A DNA stretch of 12,568 bases from Leptospira bandrabouensis (GCF_004770905.1 NZ_RQHT01000008.1:1-12568), one strand, 5' to 3'. Positions 1-6,590 are shown, counted from the first letter of the stretch. The notes: generated from the letters alone by a model not told the origin. Numbers and translations are program-made.

Positions 1-70
1 GTGTCGTTCCAGTCCCTAACGTCCCGTTGGGACTCAGGGTCAGCCTACGTCGTTAAGTCTAGTTCGTTAT
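1..70 (+). repeat. attC-like repeat 0 (3' part only)
   Basis: The window opens inside a repeat, at its GTGTCGTTCCAG segment. It contains the inner hairpin around GTCCC/GGGAC, the right arm AGCCTACGT, the right L-type arm CGTTAAGTC, the conserved spacer TAGTTC and the terminal GTTAT (66-70). The predicted crossover is between G66 and T67. The left half lies outside the window, so pairing cannot be checked for this copy. Confidence 0.85.
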
Positions 71-109
71 ACGACATCTGAAAAATAAATACAAAACTTT
101 AAATAAGGA

Positions 110-141
110 TTGACATTACATCATTTTCGATGTAATGTCAA
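110..141 (+). promoter_or_regulatory. Promoter with overlapping palindromic operator for the cassette 1 toxin-antitoxin pair
   Basis: TTGACATTACATC (110-122) and GATGTAATGTCAA (129-141) are a perfect 13-bp inverted repeat around a 6-nt centre. The left arm begins with a consensus -35 box, TTGACA (110-115), and TGTAAT (131-136) in the right arm is a -10 candidate after a short 15-bp spacer. A dyad covering both boxes is the expected operator of a self-repressing antitoxin with an XRE helix-turn-helix. The predicted transcription start would fall near 143-145, at or inside the toxin start codon. Confidence 0.75.
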
Positions 142-527
142 GTGTGCAAAAGAAATGGAAAATTCTCTATTTTTCGGAAAAAAAGGATATACCTTCCGAA
201 ATTGAGATTTTCATAAATTCTAAGGATGAAAGAAACCAGGCAAAAATATTCGCTTGGTTAGATAAACTTGCTGAGTTAGGCCCAAATCTCCCTAGACCAT
301 ACGCAGATCTTTTAATTGATGGAATTCATGAATTAAGAATTAAACTTTCTGGATCGCAGATTAGAATTTTATATTTCTTTTGTTATAAAGACTATATTAT
401 ACTTACAAATCAATTTGTTAAAAATACAGAAAAAGTTCCTAAAGCTGAAATTAGCAAAGCTATTAAAAGAAGAGAAACTTTCTTACAAAAATATACTGAA
501 AAAAACTTAAAGGAGTTAAATTTATGA
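135..527 (+). CDS. RelE/HigB (phage Gp49-like) family toxin of a type II toxin-antitoxin pair
   Basis: A 130-residue protein of the Gp49/HigB branch of the RelE-ParE superfamily, whose members are usually ribosome-dependent mRNA interferases. Visible family hallmarks are the GIHELRIK strand (63-70), the QIRILYFF strand (75-82) and the segment IILTNQFVKNTEKVPKAEI (88-106), which matches the usual 'hgF.KKt.ktP..eI..A' pattern. Length and toxin-first order fit the family. The start is uncertain: ATG 135 lies inside the operator palindrome and has no Shine-Dalgarno sequence, while GTG 144 (third codon on) coincides with the predicted transcription start and would give a leaderless message. The stop overlaps the antitoxin start by 4 nt (ATGA), so the two genes are translationally coupled. 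The family call is firm; target and activity are inferred. Confidence 0.88.
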   Translation: MSSVQKKWKILYFSEKKDIPSEIEIFINSKDERNQAKIFAWLDKLAELGPNLPRPYADLLIDGIHELRIKLSGSQIRILYFFCYKDYIILTNQFVKNTEKVPKAEISKAIKRRETFLQKYTEKNLKELNL

Positions 528-805
528 GATCGTTAAAGAATCATTTAGATACTAAATTAAAAAGTAGATCTTTTAAGGAAAAATTTGAGGAAGAGAAAGA
601 ACTTGTTAATATCTCTATTGAGTTACAATCTTTGAGAGAAAAAAAGGGATTATCACAATCTGATTTAGCGAAAAAAGCACATGTTACTCAACAGCAACTA
701 TCAAAAATTGAAAATGGCGTTAATTGCAACTTATCTACATTTTTGAAAGTATGCCATGCATTAGATATGGAAATATCAATTAAAAACAGAAAACTTTCGG
801 CTTAG
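524..805 (+). CDS. XRE-family HTH antitoxin, partner of the cassette 1 toxin
   Basis: A 93-residue protein with one Xre/Cro helix-turn-helix at about residues 36-65 (SLREKKGLSQSDLAKKAHV followed by TQQQLSKIENG). The N-terminal 30 residues are charged and probably helical. In this family the antitoxin binds its toxin and represses the shared promoter through the HTH, consistent with the perfect dyad at 110-141. AGGAG (511-515) precedes ATG 524 by 8 nt, and the gene overlaps the toxin stop by 4 nt. The stop codon at 803-805 abuts the cassette's terminal inverted arm, so no spacer is left between gene and recombination site. Confidence 0.9.
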   Translation: MRSLKNHLDTKLKSRSFKEKFEEEKELVNISIELQSLREKKGLSQSDLAKKAHVTQQQLSKIENGVNCNLSTFLKVCHALDMEISIKNRKLSA

Positions 806-818
806 TTTCAGACGACGT

Positions 819-976
819 ATAACAGCGGCTAACCGCTGCGCTTCGGGACTTCGCCCTCGCTTGGTCTGCGACACATAGGCTTTCTGTCACTCGCTTGCAT
901 ACGCAAGCTCCGTGCCAGTCCCTAACGTCCCGCTGGGACTCAGGGTCAGCCTACGTCGGTTAGTCTAGTTCGTTAT
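819..976 (+). repeat. attC-like repeat 1 (end of cassette 1)
   Basis: Runs from ATAAC (819-823) to GTTAT (972-976); predicted crossover G972|T973. The L-type arms are GGCTAACCG and CGGTTAGTC, with one G-T pair on the + strand, the single clear exception to the bottom-strand wobble bias seen in other copies. Further helices: GTC-TGC-GAC mini-hairpin, ACATAGGCT with AGCCTACGT, CTTGC-ATAC-GCAAG, and GTCCC-GCT-GGGAC. The outer stem is completed by the cassette's own start: GTTATACGACATCTGAAA at the beginning pairs with the segment ending at AAC 823, mismatched at positions 9 and 11. Confidence 0.9.
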
Positions 977-1004
977 ACGCCATGCTTTAAAAATTAGGAG
1001 AAAT

Positions 1005-1811
1005 ATGGAAAATCAAATATGTCAAATTTGCAAGACAAGAGTTGACCCTAGTGAACGCTATCCAAACTATGTATGCGAGAATTGTAGTAGCGAATCCGTT
1101 TCAAAAGATGGACGACCCTTAATTTTTTCAAATACTGCTTTTACAGGAGGCTTCAAAGCAAATTTTAAAGATTCTCTTATTGAGTATAAGGAAGAAAGTG
1201 GCCATATTTGTTTTATAAAAAACATAAAATGCTGGGCCGAGGAAGCTCATCTTGGCGGAATCGTCATTGAAACATATTATCCTATAATCTCTAATAATTT
1301 CTTTCATATAAAAAACAACCTAAAGCGAATTAAAATTAAATTAGAAGCTGCCCAAACAAAAATTCACAATTATATTATTGAAGATCCTTTGCGTTTTTTT
1401 TATAAACTTAAGTACGAAAAATTAGGCTATGATCCTCTTGGATCAGGATTTAGAGAAGAAAATCTTATAGAGCAAATAAATCAAACGTTCACAAGCATCG
1501 TGACATTCTTAGCATTGAGGTATCTTATGGAAAAATTTGGAGAGGATATTTATGAAGTTAACTGCCAAACCGAGAGCGGATTTGATATAGTTAATAAAGA
1601 GAAAGGAATCATAGCCGAAGTATTTTCAACCGTTGATATTCATAACAATAATAAATTAAAAAAAGATATCGAAAAAATTTCTAATTTAAAATCTGAAAAT
1701 AAATATATATTCTATTATGCACATAAAGATTCTAATACTAGAGAAACAAAAGATAATGAAATTAATATTATTAAATTTTCAAAGGAAGACTTAGAAGCAG
1801 CTTTTGATTAA
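1005..1811 (+). CDS. Zinc-ribbon protein with a possible PD-(D/E)XK-like C-terminal domain
   Basis: A 268-residue protein that looks like two modules. Residues 1-110 carry a four-cysteine zinc ribbon (CQIC at 6-9, CENC at 24-27) followed by GRPLIFSNTAFTGGF (36-50) and a conserved-looking CWAEEAHLGGIV stretch (76-87); I recognise this arrangement from small uncharacterised bacterial proteins. Residues about 145-268 contain EVNCQTESGFDIV (184-196), then IIAEVF (202-207) and NNNKLKKDIEK. The D194...E205 spacing after a hydrophobic strand resembles the core of PD-(D/E)XK nucleases, but the usual lysine after E205 is replaced by V-F, so catalysis is uncertain. It is the only gene of cassette 2. 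AGGAG (996-1000) sits 4 nt before ATG 1005 and no promoter is visible in the 32 nt after the junction. Function unknown; a nuclease or defence role is a guess. Confidence 0.8.
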   Translation: MENQICQICKTRVDPSERYPNYVCENCSSESVSKDGRPLIFSNTAFTGGFKANFKDSLIEYKEESGHICFIKNIKCWAEEAHLGGIVIETYYPIISNNFFHIKNNLKRIKIKLEAAQTKIHNYIIEDPLRFFYKLKYEKLGYDPLGSGFREENLIEQINQTFTSIVTFLALRYLMEKFGEDIYEVNCQTESGFDIVNKEKGIIAEVFSTVDIHNNNKLKKDIEKISNLKSENKYIFYYAHKDSNTRETKDNEINIIKFSKEDLEAAFD

Positions 1812-1829
1812 AAAAATAAAGCACGGCGT

Positions 1830-1989
1830 ATAACAGCGACTAACCGCTTCGCTTCGGGACGAGCCCTCGCTTGGGCTGCGCCACATAGGCTTCTGGCACT
1901 CCCCTTGCCTTCGCAAGTGTCGTTCCAGTCCCTAACGTCCCGTTTCCGGGACTCAGGGCCAGCCTACGTCGGTTAGTCTAGTTCGTTAT
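1830..1989 (+). repeat. attC-like repeat 2 (end of cassette 2)
   Basis: ATAAC (1830-1834) to GTTAT (1985-1989); crossover G1985|T1986. L arms GACTAACCG/CGGTTAGTC pair perfectly over 9 bp. The mini-hairpin is GGC-TGC-GCC, where repeat 1 has GTC-TGC-GAC, a compensatory change. ACATAGGCT/AGCCTACGT, CTTGC-CTTC-GCAAG and GTCCCG-TTTC-CGGGAC are present. Outer stem: GTTATACGCC, A/C mismatch at position 11, then TGCTTTA, pairing the start of cassette 2 with its end (18 nt). Confidence 0.9.
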
Positions 1990-2009
1990 GCGAAAGCCAA
2001 TAAAATTAT

Positions 2010-2834
2010 ATGACAAAAAAATACTGGTCACAAAGAAAAGGAATTAATGCGAAATTCGATTTAAATGGTCTAAAAAGATCCTTTAAAAGTGTATTTCAAA
2101 AATATTATCAACAAGATTATTACCAAGAGTTTTTCGGATACTATTGTGTTGATCAAGGGGATGTCCCTGGGAAAGCAGGAAATGATATTAGTGAATATAT
2201 ATTCAGAAAGACAAGAAGAGAAGTTGAATGGCCTTTAATCGACAATCTAGACAAACTTGATGAAGATTTTCTCTTTGACATGATTGAATTTATGCATGAT
2301 TGCATTTCAAAACCAGTCGATGGGTACTATCATTCCTATTCAGGCTGCGGATACCATTATAATTCATTCAATGCAATTTCAGGCCAGGAAGAATTTAGAC
2401 AAGATATTAATCCAATGCTAAATGATTACTCAGATGGCTATGAATTAAACAATTTTGGTGAAATTGTTCTTTTACTAACGCCAGGCTTAAAGGAATTAAC
2501 AGAAGCCTCTATTCCTGCAAAAGAAAATGAATCTAAATCCATAAAGATAAAAATGGAAAGAGCAATAAAAAAGTATAGGGATCGACATTCAAACTTTGAT
2601 GATAGAAAAGATGCATTAAGAGAATTGGCAGATGTTTTAGAGTTTTTAAGACCGACCGTAAAGACAGAATTATTAACTAAAGATGAAAATGATTTATTCC
2701 ATATAGCAAATAATTTTGCAGTAAGACATAACAATGCAAAACAAAGAGATGACTACGGCCCAGCGTGGCTGAGTTGGATATTTTATCTATATTTAGCTAC
2801 AATACATTTATGCTTAAGATTACGTGATAAGTAA
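2010..2834 (+). CDS. Unknown conserved-looking protein, possibly HEPN-like C-terminus
   Basis: A 274-residue protein that I cannot assign to a named family with certainty. The N-terminus is aromatic and basic. The middle has a Gly/His/Tyr-rich patch (about 105-120, GYYHSYSGCGYHYNSF). The C-terminal third (about 175-274) is predicted helical: ALRELADVLEFLR (202-214), then DLFHIANNFAVRHNNAKQ (228-245) and WLSWIFYLYLATIH (253-266). The R-H-N-N motif in a helix after a preceding helical pair is reminiscent of HEPN-type RNases of abortive-infection proteins, but the match is loose. The start ATG lies 24 nt after the junction with no Shine-Dalgarno sequence and no promoter. The stop (2832-2834) touches the start of the terminal inverted arm. 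It is the sole gene of cassette 3. Confidence 0.78.
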   Translation: MTKKYWSQRKGINAKFDLNGLKRSFKSVFQKYYQQDYYQEFFGYYCVDQGDVPGKAGNDISEYIFRKTRREVEWPLIDNLDKLDEDFLFDMIEFMHDCISKPVDGYYHSYSGCGYHYNSFNAISGQEEFRQDINPMLNDYSDGYELNNFGEIVLLLTPGLKELTEASIPAKENESKSIKIKMERAIKKYRDRHSNFDDRKDALRELADVLEFLRPTVKTELLTKDENDLFHIANNFAVRHNNAKQRDDYGPAWLSWIFYLYLATIHLCLRLRDK

Positions 2835-2845
2835 TTGGCCTTCGC

Positions 2846-3005
2846 ATAACAGCGACTAACCGCTTCGCTTCGGGACTTGCGCCCTCGCTCGGTCTGCGAC
2901 ACATAGGCTTCTGGCACTCCTCTTGCTTACGCAAGCGTCGTTCCAGTCCCTAACGTCCCGTCCGGGACTCAGGGCCAGCCTACGTCGGTTAGTCTAGTTC
3001 GTTAT
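2846..3005 (+). repeat. attC-like repeat 3 (end of cassette 3)
   Basis: ATAAC (2846-2850) to GTTAT (3001-3005); crossover G3001|T3002. L arms GACTAACCG/CGGTTAGTC, mini-hairpin GTC-TGC-GAC, ACATAGGCT/AGCCTACGT, CTTGC-TTAC-GCAAG and GTCCC-GTCC-GGGAC. Outer stem of cassette 3: GTTATGCGAA, A/C at position 11, then GCCAAT (17 nt). Confidence 0.9.
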
Positions 3006-3049
3006 GCGCAATTTTTTAAACCCATGAAATTAAAAATCGAAATAATAGA

Positions 3050-3535
3050 ATGAAAGACTGGAAAAAATTAGATTCAAAAGAATCAAATTCAGTTTGGGAT
3101 AAATTTGAAGAAAAATATCAGTTCAAACCGAGTGTATCTGAGTTTCCTGGAATAATAAAAATAAATCCACAATTAAAACTTGATATTTCAGAATGTTATC
3201 ACGAGACGTTCAATAATACTGAATTTGAAAATATTGCTTCAGATTTATTTAAGAATATTACAAAACCAAATGAAAGAATGTATGCTTTAGATTGGCAACA
3301 TGAATCATACGACTTTGATCCAAGAAATATAATGGATAGAAATGACAAATCTGACGAATGGTTGATTCCTATATTCCCTAATGGTGATTATTATATTTTT
3401 ATTACAAAAGATTTCAATAATTTATGGTTTGGTCATCCATGGGAGCAAACAATTACTTTAGTCGGAAATGATTTAATTAAATTTTCTAATAAAATAATTT
3501 CTAAATTTTCAGAAATTGGAATTAGATTGTTGTAA
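3050..3535 (+). CDS. DUF2716-family protein
   Basis: A 161-residue soluble protein matching the uncharacterised DUF2716 family as I remember it: an N-terminal 'W..L...E.N.VWDKF...F.FKPS' segment (WKKLDSKESNSVWDKFEEKY at 4-23, FKPS at 25-28), then YALDWQHESYDF (78-89), EWLIPIFPNGDYYIF (103-117) and FGHPWE (127-132). The length fits the family and no domain is missing. The role of the family is not known to me; it has no signal peptide or membrane segment. ATG 3050 lies 48 nt after the junction and has no Shine-Dalgarno sequence. It is the only gene of cassette 4 and is followed by an unusually long non-coding stretch before the recombination site. Confidence 0.85.
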   Translation: MKDWKKLDSKESNSVWDKFEEKYQFKPSVSEFPGIIKINPQLKLDISECYHETFNNTEFENIASDLFKNITKPNERMYALDWQHESYDFDPRNIMDRNDKSDEWLIPIFPNGDYYIFITKDFNNLWFGHPWEQTITLVGNDLIKFSNKIISKFSEIGIRLL

Positions 3536-3841
3536 TACAATAAATAACAAGAAACAAAAAAAATACAATAATTAGAATTTTCCGCAGAATTAAATAGTTT
3601 TTTTAAAAAAAATAATATTCTTATGTTTTATATATCAAAGTAGAATCATCGCAAATACTTCAGCATAAATAGTCGACTTCATTGACTGATGGATTAAAAA
3701 AAGTAATTATAATAAATGAAAAATTAACAAAAGTATGAATTTATTTTGGAAATTTTATATTTAGTATAAAGAAATAATTTGAGAATATATATTCTTGAAA
3801 TAAATTTAAGTATCTTTTATTTAGAATACAAAAAACTGCGC
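3536..3841. other. About 300 bp of AT-rich DNA without a recognisable gene
   Basis: Both strands show only short open stretches, and I see no tRNA, clear promoter or terminator. Runs such as T7A8 near 3598-3613 and many TTTTAT/ATAAAT words are simple low-complexity AT sequence. Every other cassette has its gene end within about 100 nt of the repeat, so this may be a decayed second gene, a small regulatory RNA or filler. Confidence 0.6.
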
Positions 3842-4000
3842 ATAACAGCGACTAACCGCTTCACTTCGGGACTTACGCCCTCGTTCGGTCTGCGACACAT
3901 AGGCTTTTGTCACTTCTCTTGCTTACGCAAGCGTCGTGCCAATCCCTAACGTCCCGTTCGGGACTCAGGGCCAGCCTACGTCGGTTAGTCTAGTTCGTTA
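3842..4000 (+). repeat. attC-like repeat 4 (end of cassette 4)
   Basis: ATAAC (3842-3846) to GTTA (3997-4000); crossover G3997|T3998. The outermost bases differ on its two sides (GCATAAC on the left, GTTAGCC on the right) because the right flank already belongs to cassette 5. This is direct evidence that the crossover lies within GTT. L arms GACTAACCG/CGGTTAGTC; mini-hairpin GTC-TGC-GAC; ACATAGGCT/AGCCTACGT; CTTGC-TTAC-GCAAG. Outer stem of cassette 4: GTTATGCGCA, A/C at position 11, then TTTTTT (17 nt). Confidence 0.9.
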
Positions 4001-4026
4001 GCCGAAATTTCTGAAAATATAACTAA

Positions 4027-4683
4027 ATGAAAAAAATAAATGCTTTAATTATTACTTTAGCTTCTGCATTTTATTTAAATGCCTGTTTAGTCACAATTTC
4101 TAGAAATGTTTACCTAAATAATAAAGAAAAGGCTATTGGCTATGAAGCATGCAACTACTATGCAAAAGGACAGTCTTACCCAAGAAGTTCAAATTCGCTA
4201 TTATATACACTTCTTGCAGATTTTATAATTGCAACAGGTCTATCTTTCCTAAATATATATTACGGATTAATTTATTTAACAGCAGGTTACCCCGTTCTTG
4301 GATCTGAAACTTTTCCACCATATGTCTTTGAAACTTGGTGCGGAAATCCTTTAAGTCCAGATAAAGCTTCATACAACTACTATTACATTGTGGACAGTAC
4401 AAAAATTTACGATAATCATCAGTTTCAAAACGAAGGATGTAAGCTAACTGAATCTAGAAAAAATCGCATAATGAAAAAGGTTGTTATTAGCAATCATTAT
4501 AAGGCTTGCAACGAAACTAATTGCAAAGGAAATGCAGTCGATTCATATTTTGATTCAATGATCAAACTTCTTTTAAATGAAGGAAAGTTAGAGATTTTGT
4601 CCGAAGATAATGAGTATTGTCTATACTCTTTCAATTTAAAAGGCGGTTTTGAAAAAATCAAACTGTTGATGCAAGAAAATTGA
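4027..4683 (+). CDS. Putative lipoprotein of unknown function
   Basis: A 218-residue protein with a lipoprotein-type signal peptide: KK near the start, hydrophobic core about 6-16, and a lipobox-like LNAC with the candidate lipidated cysteine at 20. A second hydrophobic stretch at about 58-86 (LLYTLLADFIIATGLSFLNI onward) could be a membrane segment or a hydrophobic hairpin. The C-terminal half is soluble, with several cysteines (Cys105, and a CNETNC pair further on) that could form disulfides outside the cytoplasm. The start lies 29 nt after the junction with no Shine-Dalgarno sequence. I do not recognise the family. A membrane or envelope location is likely from the signal; the role is unknown. 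Confidence 0.75.
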   Translation: MKKINALIITLASAFYLNACLVTISRNVYLNNKEKAIGYEACNYYAKGQSYPRSSNSLLYTLLADFIIATGLSFLNIYYGLIYLTAGYPVLGSETFPPYVFETWCGNPLSPDKASYNYYYIVDSTKIYDNHQFQNEGCKLTESRKNRIMKKVVISNHYKACNETNCKGNAVDSYFDSMIKLLLNEGKLEILSEDNEYCLYSFNLKGGFEKIKLLMQEN

Positions 4684-4707
4684 TATCTGGAAACCAGAAA
4701 CTTCGGC

Positions 4708-4864
4708 TAACAGCGGGGAAACGCTGCGCTGCGGCACTTACGGCCTTGCTTGGGCTGCGCCACATTCCCTTTCTGTCACTCGCTCGCATACGCAAGCTAC
4801 GTGCCAGTCCCTAACGTCCCGTCGGGACTCAGGGTCAGGGAACGTCGTCTCCCCTAGTTCGTTA
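4708..4864 (+). repeat. attC-like repeat 5 (end of cassette 5; second subfamily)
   Basis: TAAC (4708-4711) to GTTA (4861-4864); crossover G4861|T4862. This copy belongs to a different arm type: L arms GGGGAAACG/CGTCTCCCC and middle helix ACATTCCCT/AGGGAACGT, both rewritten on both sides relative to repeats 1-4. The residual mismatches are A opposite C, which become T-G wobbles on the - strand. GGC-TGC-GCC mini-hairpin; GCTCGC/GCAAGC with one C/A, again a wobble on the - strand. Outer stem of cassette 5: GTTAGCCGAA, A/C at 11, TTTCTG (17 nt); the left side reads GGCTAAC, matching GTTAGCC 700 bp upstream. Confidence 0.9.
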
Positions 4865-4939
4865 TGCGCAATAATTCAAATGTATGCCTTAGGACTTGGG
4901 TAAAGGAAAAAAAATATTAAACGGATCTCAAAAAAATGA

Positions 4940-4970
4940 TTGCATTACTTACCAAAATGATAAGTAATAT
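4940..4970 (+). promoter_or_regulatory. Promoter and palindromic operator of the cassette 6 higBA pair
   Basis: TTGCAT (4940-4945) is a -35 candidate, with AGTAAT (4963-4968) or TAATAT (4965-4970) as -10. ATTACTTA (4944-4951) and TAAGTAAT (4961-4968) form a perfect 8-bp inverted repeat lying between and over the boxes, the likely HigA operator. The predicted transcription start is at or next to GTG 4976, the original toxin start codon, so the message would be leaderless or nearly so. Confidence 0.65.
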
Positions 4971-4975
4971 AAAAA

Positions 4976-5257
4976 GTGATCAAATCATTTGCTGACAAGG
5001 AAACTCAGTCCCTTTGGAAAGGTAAATTCTCTAAGAAATTTCCTCCTGAATTGCAAAGGAAAGCATAAATGAAATTAGGAATGTTGAATAACATAAAAGA
5101 TATTAAGGAATTAAAAATTCCTCCTTCAAATAAACTTCATAGTTTGGATGGAGACAGAAAAGGCCAATTTGCTATTTCAATCAATGATCAATGGAGAATT
5201 TGTTTTAGTTTTGATAATGGTGATGTCTTCGATGTTGAAATTGTAGATTATCATTAA
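4976..5257 (+). pseudogene. higB: HigB toxin interrupted by an in-frame TAA stop
   Basis: Read from GTG 4976, the frame gives 30 residues ending in KFPPELQRKA, then TAA (5066-5068), then ATG 5069 and 62 more residues in the same frame ending EIVDYH. Put together this is a full-length HigB of 92 residues plus the stop position. The first part carries SFADKET and FSKKFPPELQ, the second GDRKGQFAISINDQWRICF, all hallmarks of the HigB family (ribosome-dependent mRNA interferase). The stop falls where the family usually has leucine (RALRKL), so a single TTA-to-TAA change would explain it. The message could restart at ATG 5069, since TAA and ATG are directly adjacent, but the fragment would lack the N-terminal helices. 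The toxin is probably inactive, while the antitoxin downstream is intact. A sequencing error is possible. Confidence 0.85.
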
Positions 5258-5275
5258 TTAATTTGGAGGTCCTAT

Positions 5276-5617
5276 ATGAAAAAAGAAACTTTTATCAATG
5301 TTCATCCTGGGGAAATTCTATCTGAAGAATTTCTTATTCCGTTAGAAATTTCGGCTTATCGCCTTGCAAAAGAAACAGGAATTCCTGAATCAAACATTTC
5401 AGATATTATTAACGGTAAAAGAAGTATTACTGCTGCTATTTCAATAAAATTGGGCAAATTTTTTGAACTGAATCCTTTGTTCTGGATCGGGCTTCAAAAT
5501 GATTATGATATTAGATTAGAAACCCATAAGCTTAAATCAAAAATTAACGATATTAAGTCATTTAAAGAAATTAGAAAGAAAAACGAAAAAAGTAAGAAAA
5601 TTAAGTCTGTAGCTTAA
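5276..5617 (+). CDS. higA: HigA-family XRE antitoxin
   Basis: A 113-residue HigA-type antitoxin. It opens with the family signature VHPGEILSEEFL (9-20), then a helix-turn-helix at about 25-50 (SAYRLAKETGIPESNISDII, NGKRSIT) and the following LGKFFELNPLFWIGLQNDYD (59-78). The C-terminal tail is very lysine-rich. HigA binds HigB and represses the operon, probably at the dyad 4944-4968. A strong Shine-Dalgarno GGAGGT (5265-5270) lies 5 nt before ATG 5276, the best ribosome-binding site in the window, 18 nt after the toxin stop. It remains intact although its toxin gene carries a stop codon. Confidence 0.93.
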   Translation: MKKETFINVHPGEILSEEFLIPLEISAYRLAKETGIPESNISDIINGKRSITAAISIKLGKFFELNPLFWIGLQNDYDIRLETHKLKSKINDIKSFKEIRKKNEKSKKIKSVA

Positions 5618-5639
5618 TTCTTTACATGAATTACTGCGC

Positions 5640-5797
5640 ATAACAGCGGCTACTCACTTCGCTTCGGCACTACGGCCTCGCTTGGGCTGCGCCACATTTC
5701 CCTTCTGGCATTCGTTTGCATCCGCAAACTCCATGCCAGTCCCTAACGTCCCGGCGGGACTCAGGGTCGGGAAACGTCGAGTAGCCTAGTTCGTTAT
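5640..5797 (+). repeat. attC-like repeat 6 (end of cassette 6; third arm type)
   Basis: ATAAC (5640-5644) to GTTAT (5793-5797); crossover G5793|T5794. L arms GGCTACTC/GAGTAGCC and middle helix ACATTTCCC/GGGAAACGT are unlike any other copy, yet each arm pair stays complementary. The mini-hairpin is GGC-TGC-GCC, the inner hairpin GTTTGC-ATCC-GCAAAC (against GCTTGC/GCAAGC elsewhere), and CTGGCAT/ATGCCAG adds a 7-bp helix. Outer stem of cassette 6: GTTATGCGCA, A/C at 11, TAATTCA (18 nt). Confidence 0.9.
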
Positions 5798-5817
5798 GCG
5801 AAAGTTTGGGGAAAGAT

Positions 5818-5838
5818 TCCGCCACTTCCTGTGGCGGA
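5818..5838 (+). other. Perfect 8-bp hairpin upstream of the cassette 7 promoter
   Basis: TCCGCCAC-TTCCT-GTGGCGGA (5818-5825 and 5831-5838) is a strong stem-loop between the cassette junction and the promoter at 5866. It lacks a T-tract, so it is not a typical intrinsic terminator; it could still block read-through from upstream cassettes or protect an RNA end. Confidence 0.55.
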
Positions 5839-5865
5839 TTAGAAGATAAGATGACATTTTCTTTC

Positions 5866-5894
5866 TTGACATACCCTATTCAGTAGGGTATGCT
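5866..5894 (+). promoter_or_regulatory. Promoter with embedded palindromic operator, cassette 7 TA pair
   Basis: TTGACA (5866-5871), 17-bp spacer, TATGCT (5889-5894): a near-consensus promoter, the best in the window. The spacer is filled by a perfect 9-bp inverted repeat CATACCCTA (5870-5878), TTCAG, TAGGGTATG (5884-5892) that overlaps both boxes, the expected antitoxin operator. The transcription start predicted 6-7 nt past the -10 box falls on the TTG start codon at 5901. Confidence 0.85.
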
Positions 5895-5900
5895 TAATTA

Positions 5901-6254
5901 TTGAAAAGGTTATTTATTCATCTTCCTGATTTTGACAAATTTTGGAAAAGAGCTAAATTAGATGATCAAGAGCTATTAGAATTCCAGAATCACCTTTTGG
6001 AAAATCCTAAATCTGGCGTTGTAATTAAAGAAACAAACGGCATCAGAAAAATTCGATGGAATAAGAAGGGATTTGGAAAAAGTTCAGGAATCAGAGTCTT
6101 CTATCTCGATGTAGAAGAATTTGAAATTCTATTCTTAATAACTTTAATCGAAAAAAATGAAAGTGAAAATCTCACAAAAGCAGAACTTAAAATTTTAGGT
6201 CAAATGACTTTAGTCTTAAAAGAATCACTTAGAAAAAATAGGAAAAAGTTATGA
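5901..6254 (+). CDS. HigB2-like RelE-family toxin (leaderless TTG start likely)
   Basis: A 117-residue toxin resembling the HigB-2/RelE branch known from the Vibrio cholerae integron. The core NPKSGVVIKETNGIRKIRW (36-54) and the strand after it (GIRVFYL, then FLITLIEKNESENLTKAEL) follow the family pattern 'P..G.vi.gtgGlRKiR...g.gk.gG.RviYy...ltiy.KneksdLt..e'. Such toxins cleave mRNA on the ribosome. The TTG start at 5901 is the first possible start after the -10 box and coincides with the predicted transcription start, so the message is probably leaderless; no Shine-Dalgarno sequence exists. The stop overlaps the antitoxin start by 4 nt (ATGA). Nothing appears truncated. Confidence 0.87.
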   Translation: MKRLFIHLPDFDKFWKRAKLDDQELLEFQNHLLENPKSGVVIKETNGIRKIRWNKKGFGKSSGIRVFYLDVEEFEILFLITLIEKNESENLTKAELKILGQMTLVLKESLRKNRKKL

Positions 6255-6586
6255 AAAATGATTCAAATAGTAAATTGTTTAAAAGCCTGAAAAAAGGTTT
6301 AAATGAAGCTATAGATTATTCCGACGGAAACTCAACTAGCCCATTAAAACAAACTTTAATTTCTGTTCCTAAACTTCCAAATTATAAAGGAAAAGACATT
6401 AAGAGTATTAGAACTAAATTGCATCTCACACAGTCCGTTTTCGCAAATACATTAGGCGTTTCTGAAAAAACTGTCGAAGCTTGGGAATCTGGCAGAAATA
6501 CTCCTCAAGGACCGGCTCAAAGGATGCTCTTTGTTTTAAAAAACAATTCTAACCCATTGGATATTCTGGGAATAAAAGTTGGTTAG
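6251..6586 (+). CDS. HigA2-like XRE antitoxin
   Basis: A 111-residue protein with an N-terminal toxin-binding segment (1-48) and a C-terminal Xre helix-turn-helix at about 50-82 (IRTKLHLTQSVFANTLGV, SEKTVEAWESGRNTP). The order (toxin-binding part first, HTH last) and the SEKTVEAWESGR motif fit HigA-2-type antitoxins. AGGA (6240-6243) lies 7 nt before ATG 6251 inside the end of the toxin gene. It probably represses the promoter at 5866-5894 through the 9-bp dyad. Confidence 0.9.
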   Translation: MKNDSNSKLFKSLKKGLNEAIDYSDGNSTSPLKQTLISVPKLPNYKGKDIKSIRTKLHLTQSVFANTLGVSEKTVEAWESGRNTPQGPAQRMLFVLKNNSNPLDILGIKVG

Positions 6587-6590
6587 AAAC

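Noticed and set aside
819..976. tRNA or rRNA fragment in the GC-rich repeat
   Set aside because: The GC-rich hairpins do not form a cloverleaf, lack a TTC-type T-loop in the right place and a CCA-adjacent acceptor, and no rRNA signature words are present.
2438..2734. 98-codon frame on the - strand
   Set aside because: It lies wholly inside the cassette 3 gene, antisense, with no ribosome-binding site or recognisable domain; a shadow of the + strand gene.
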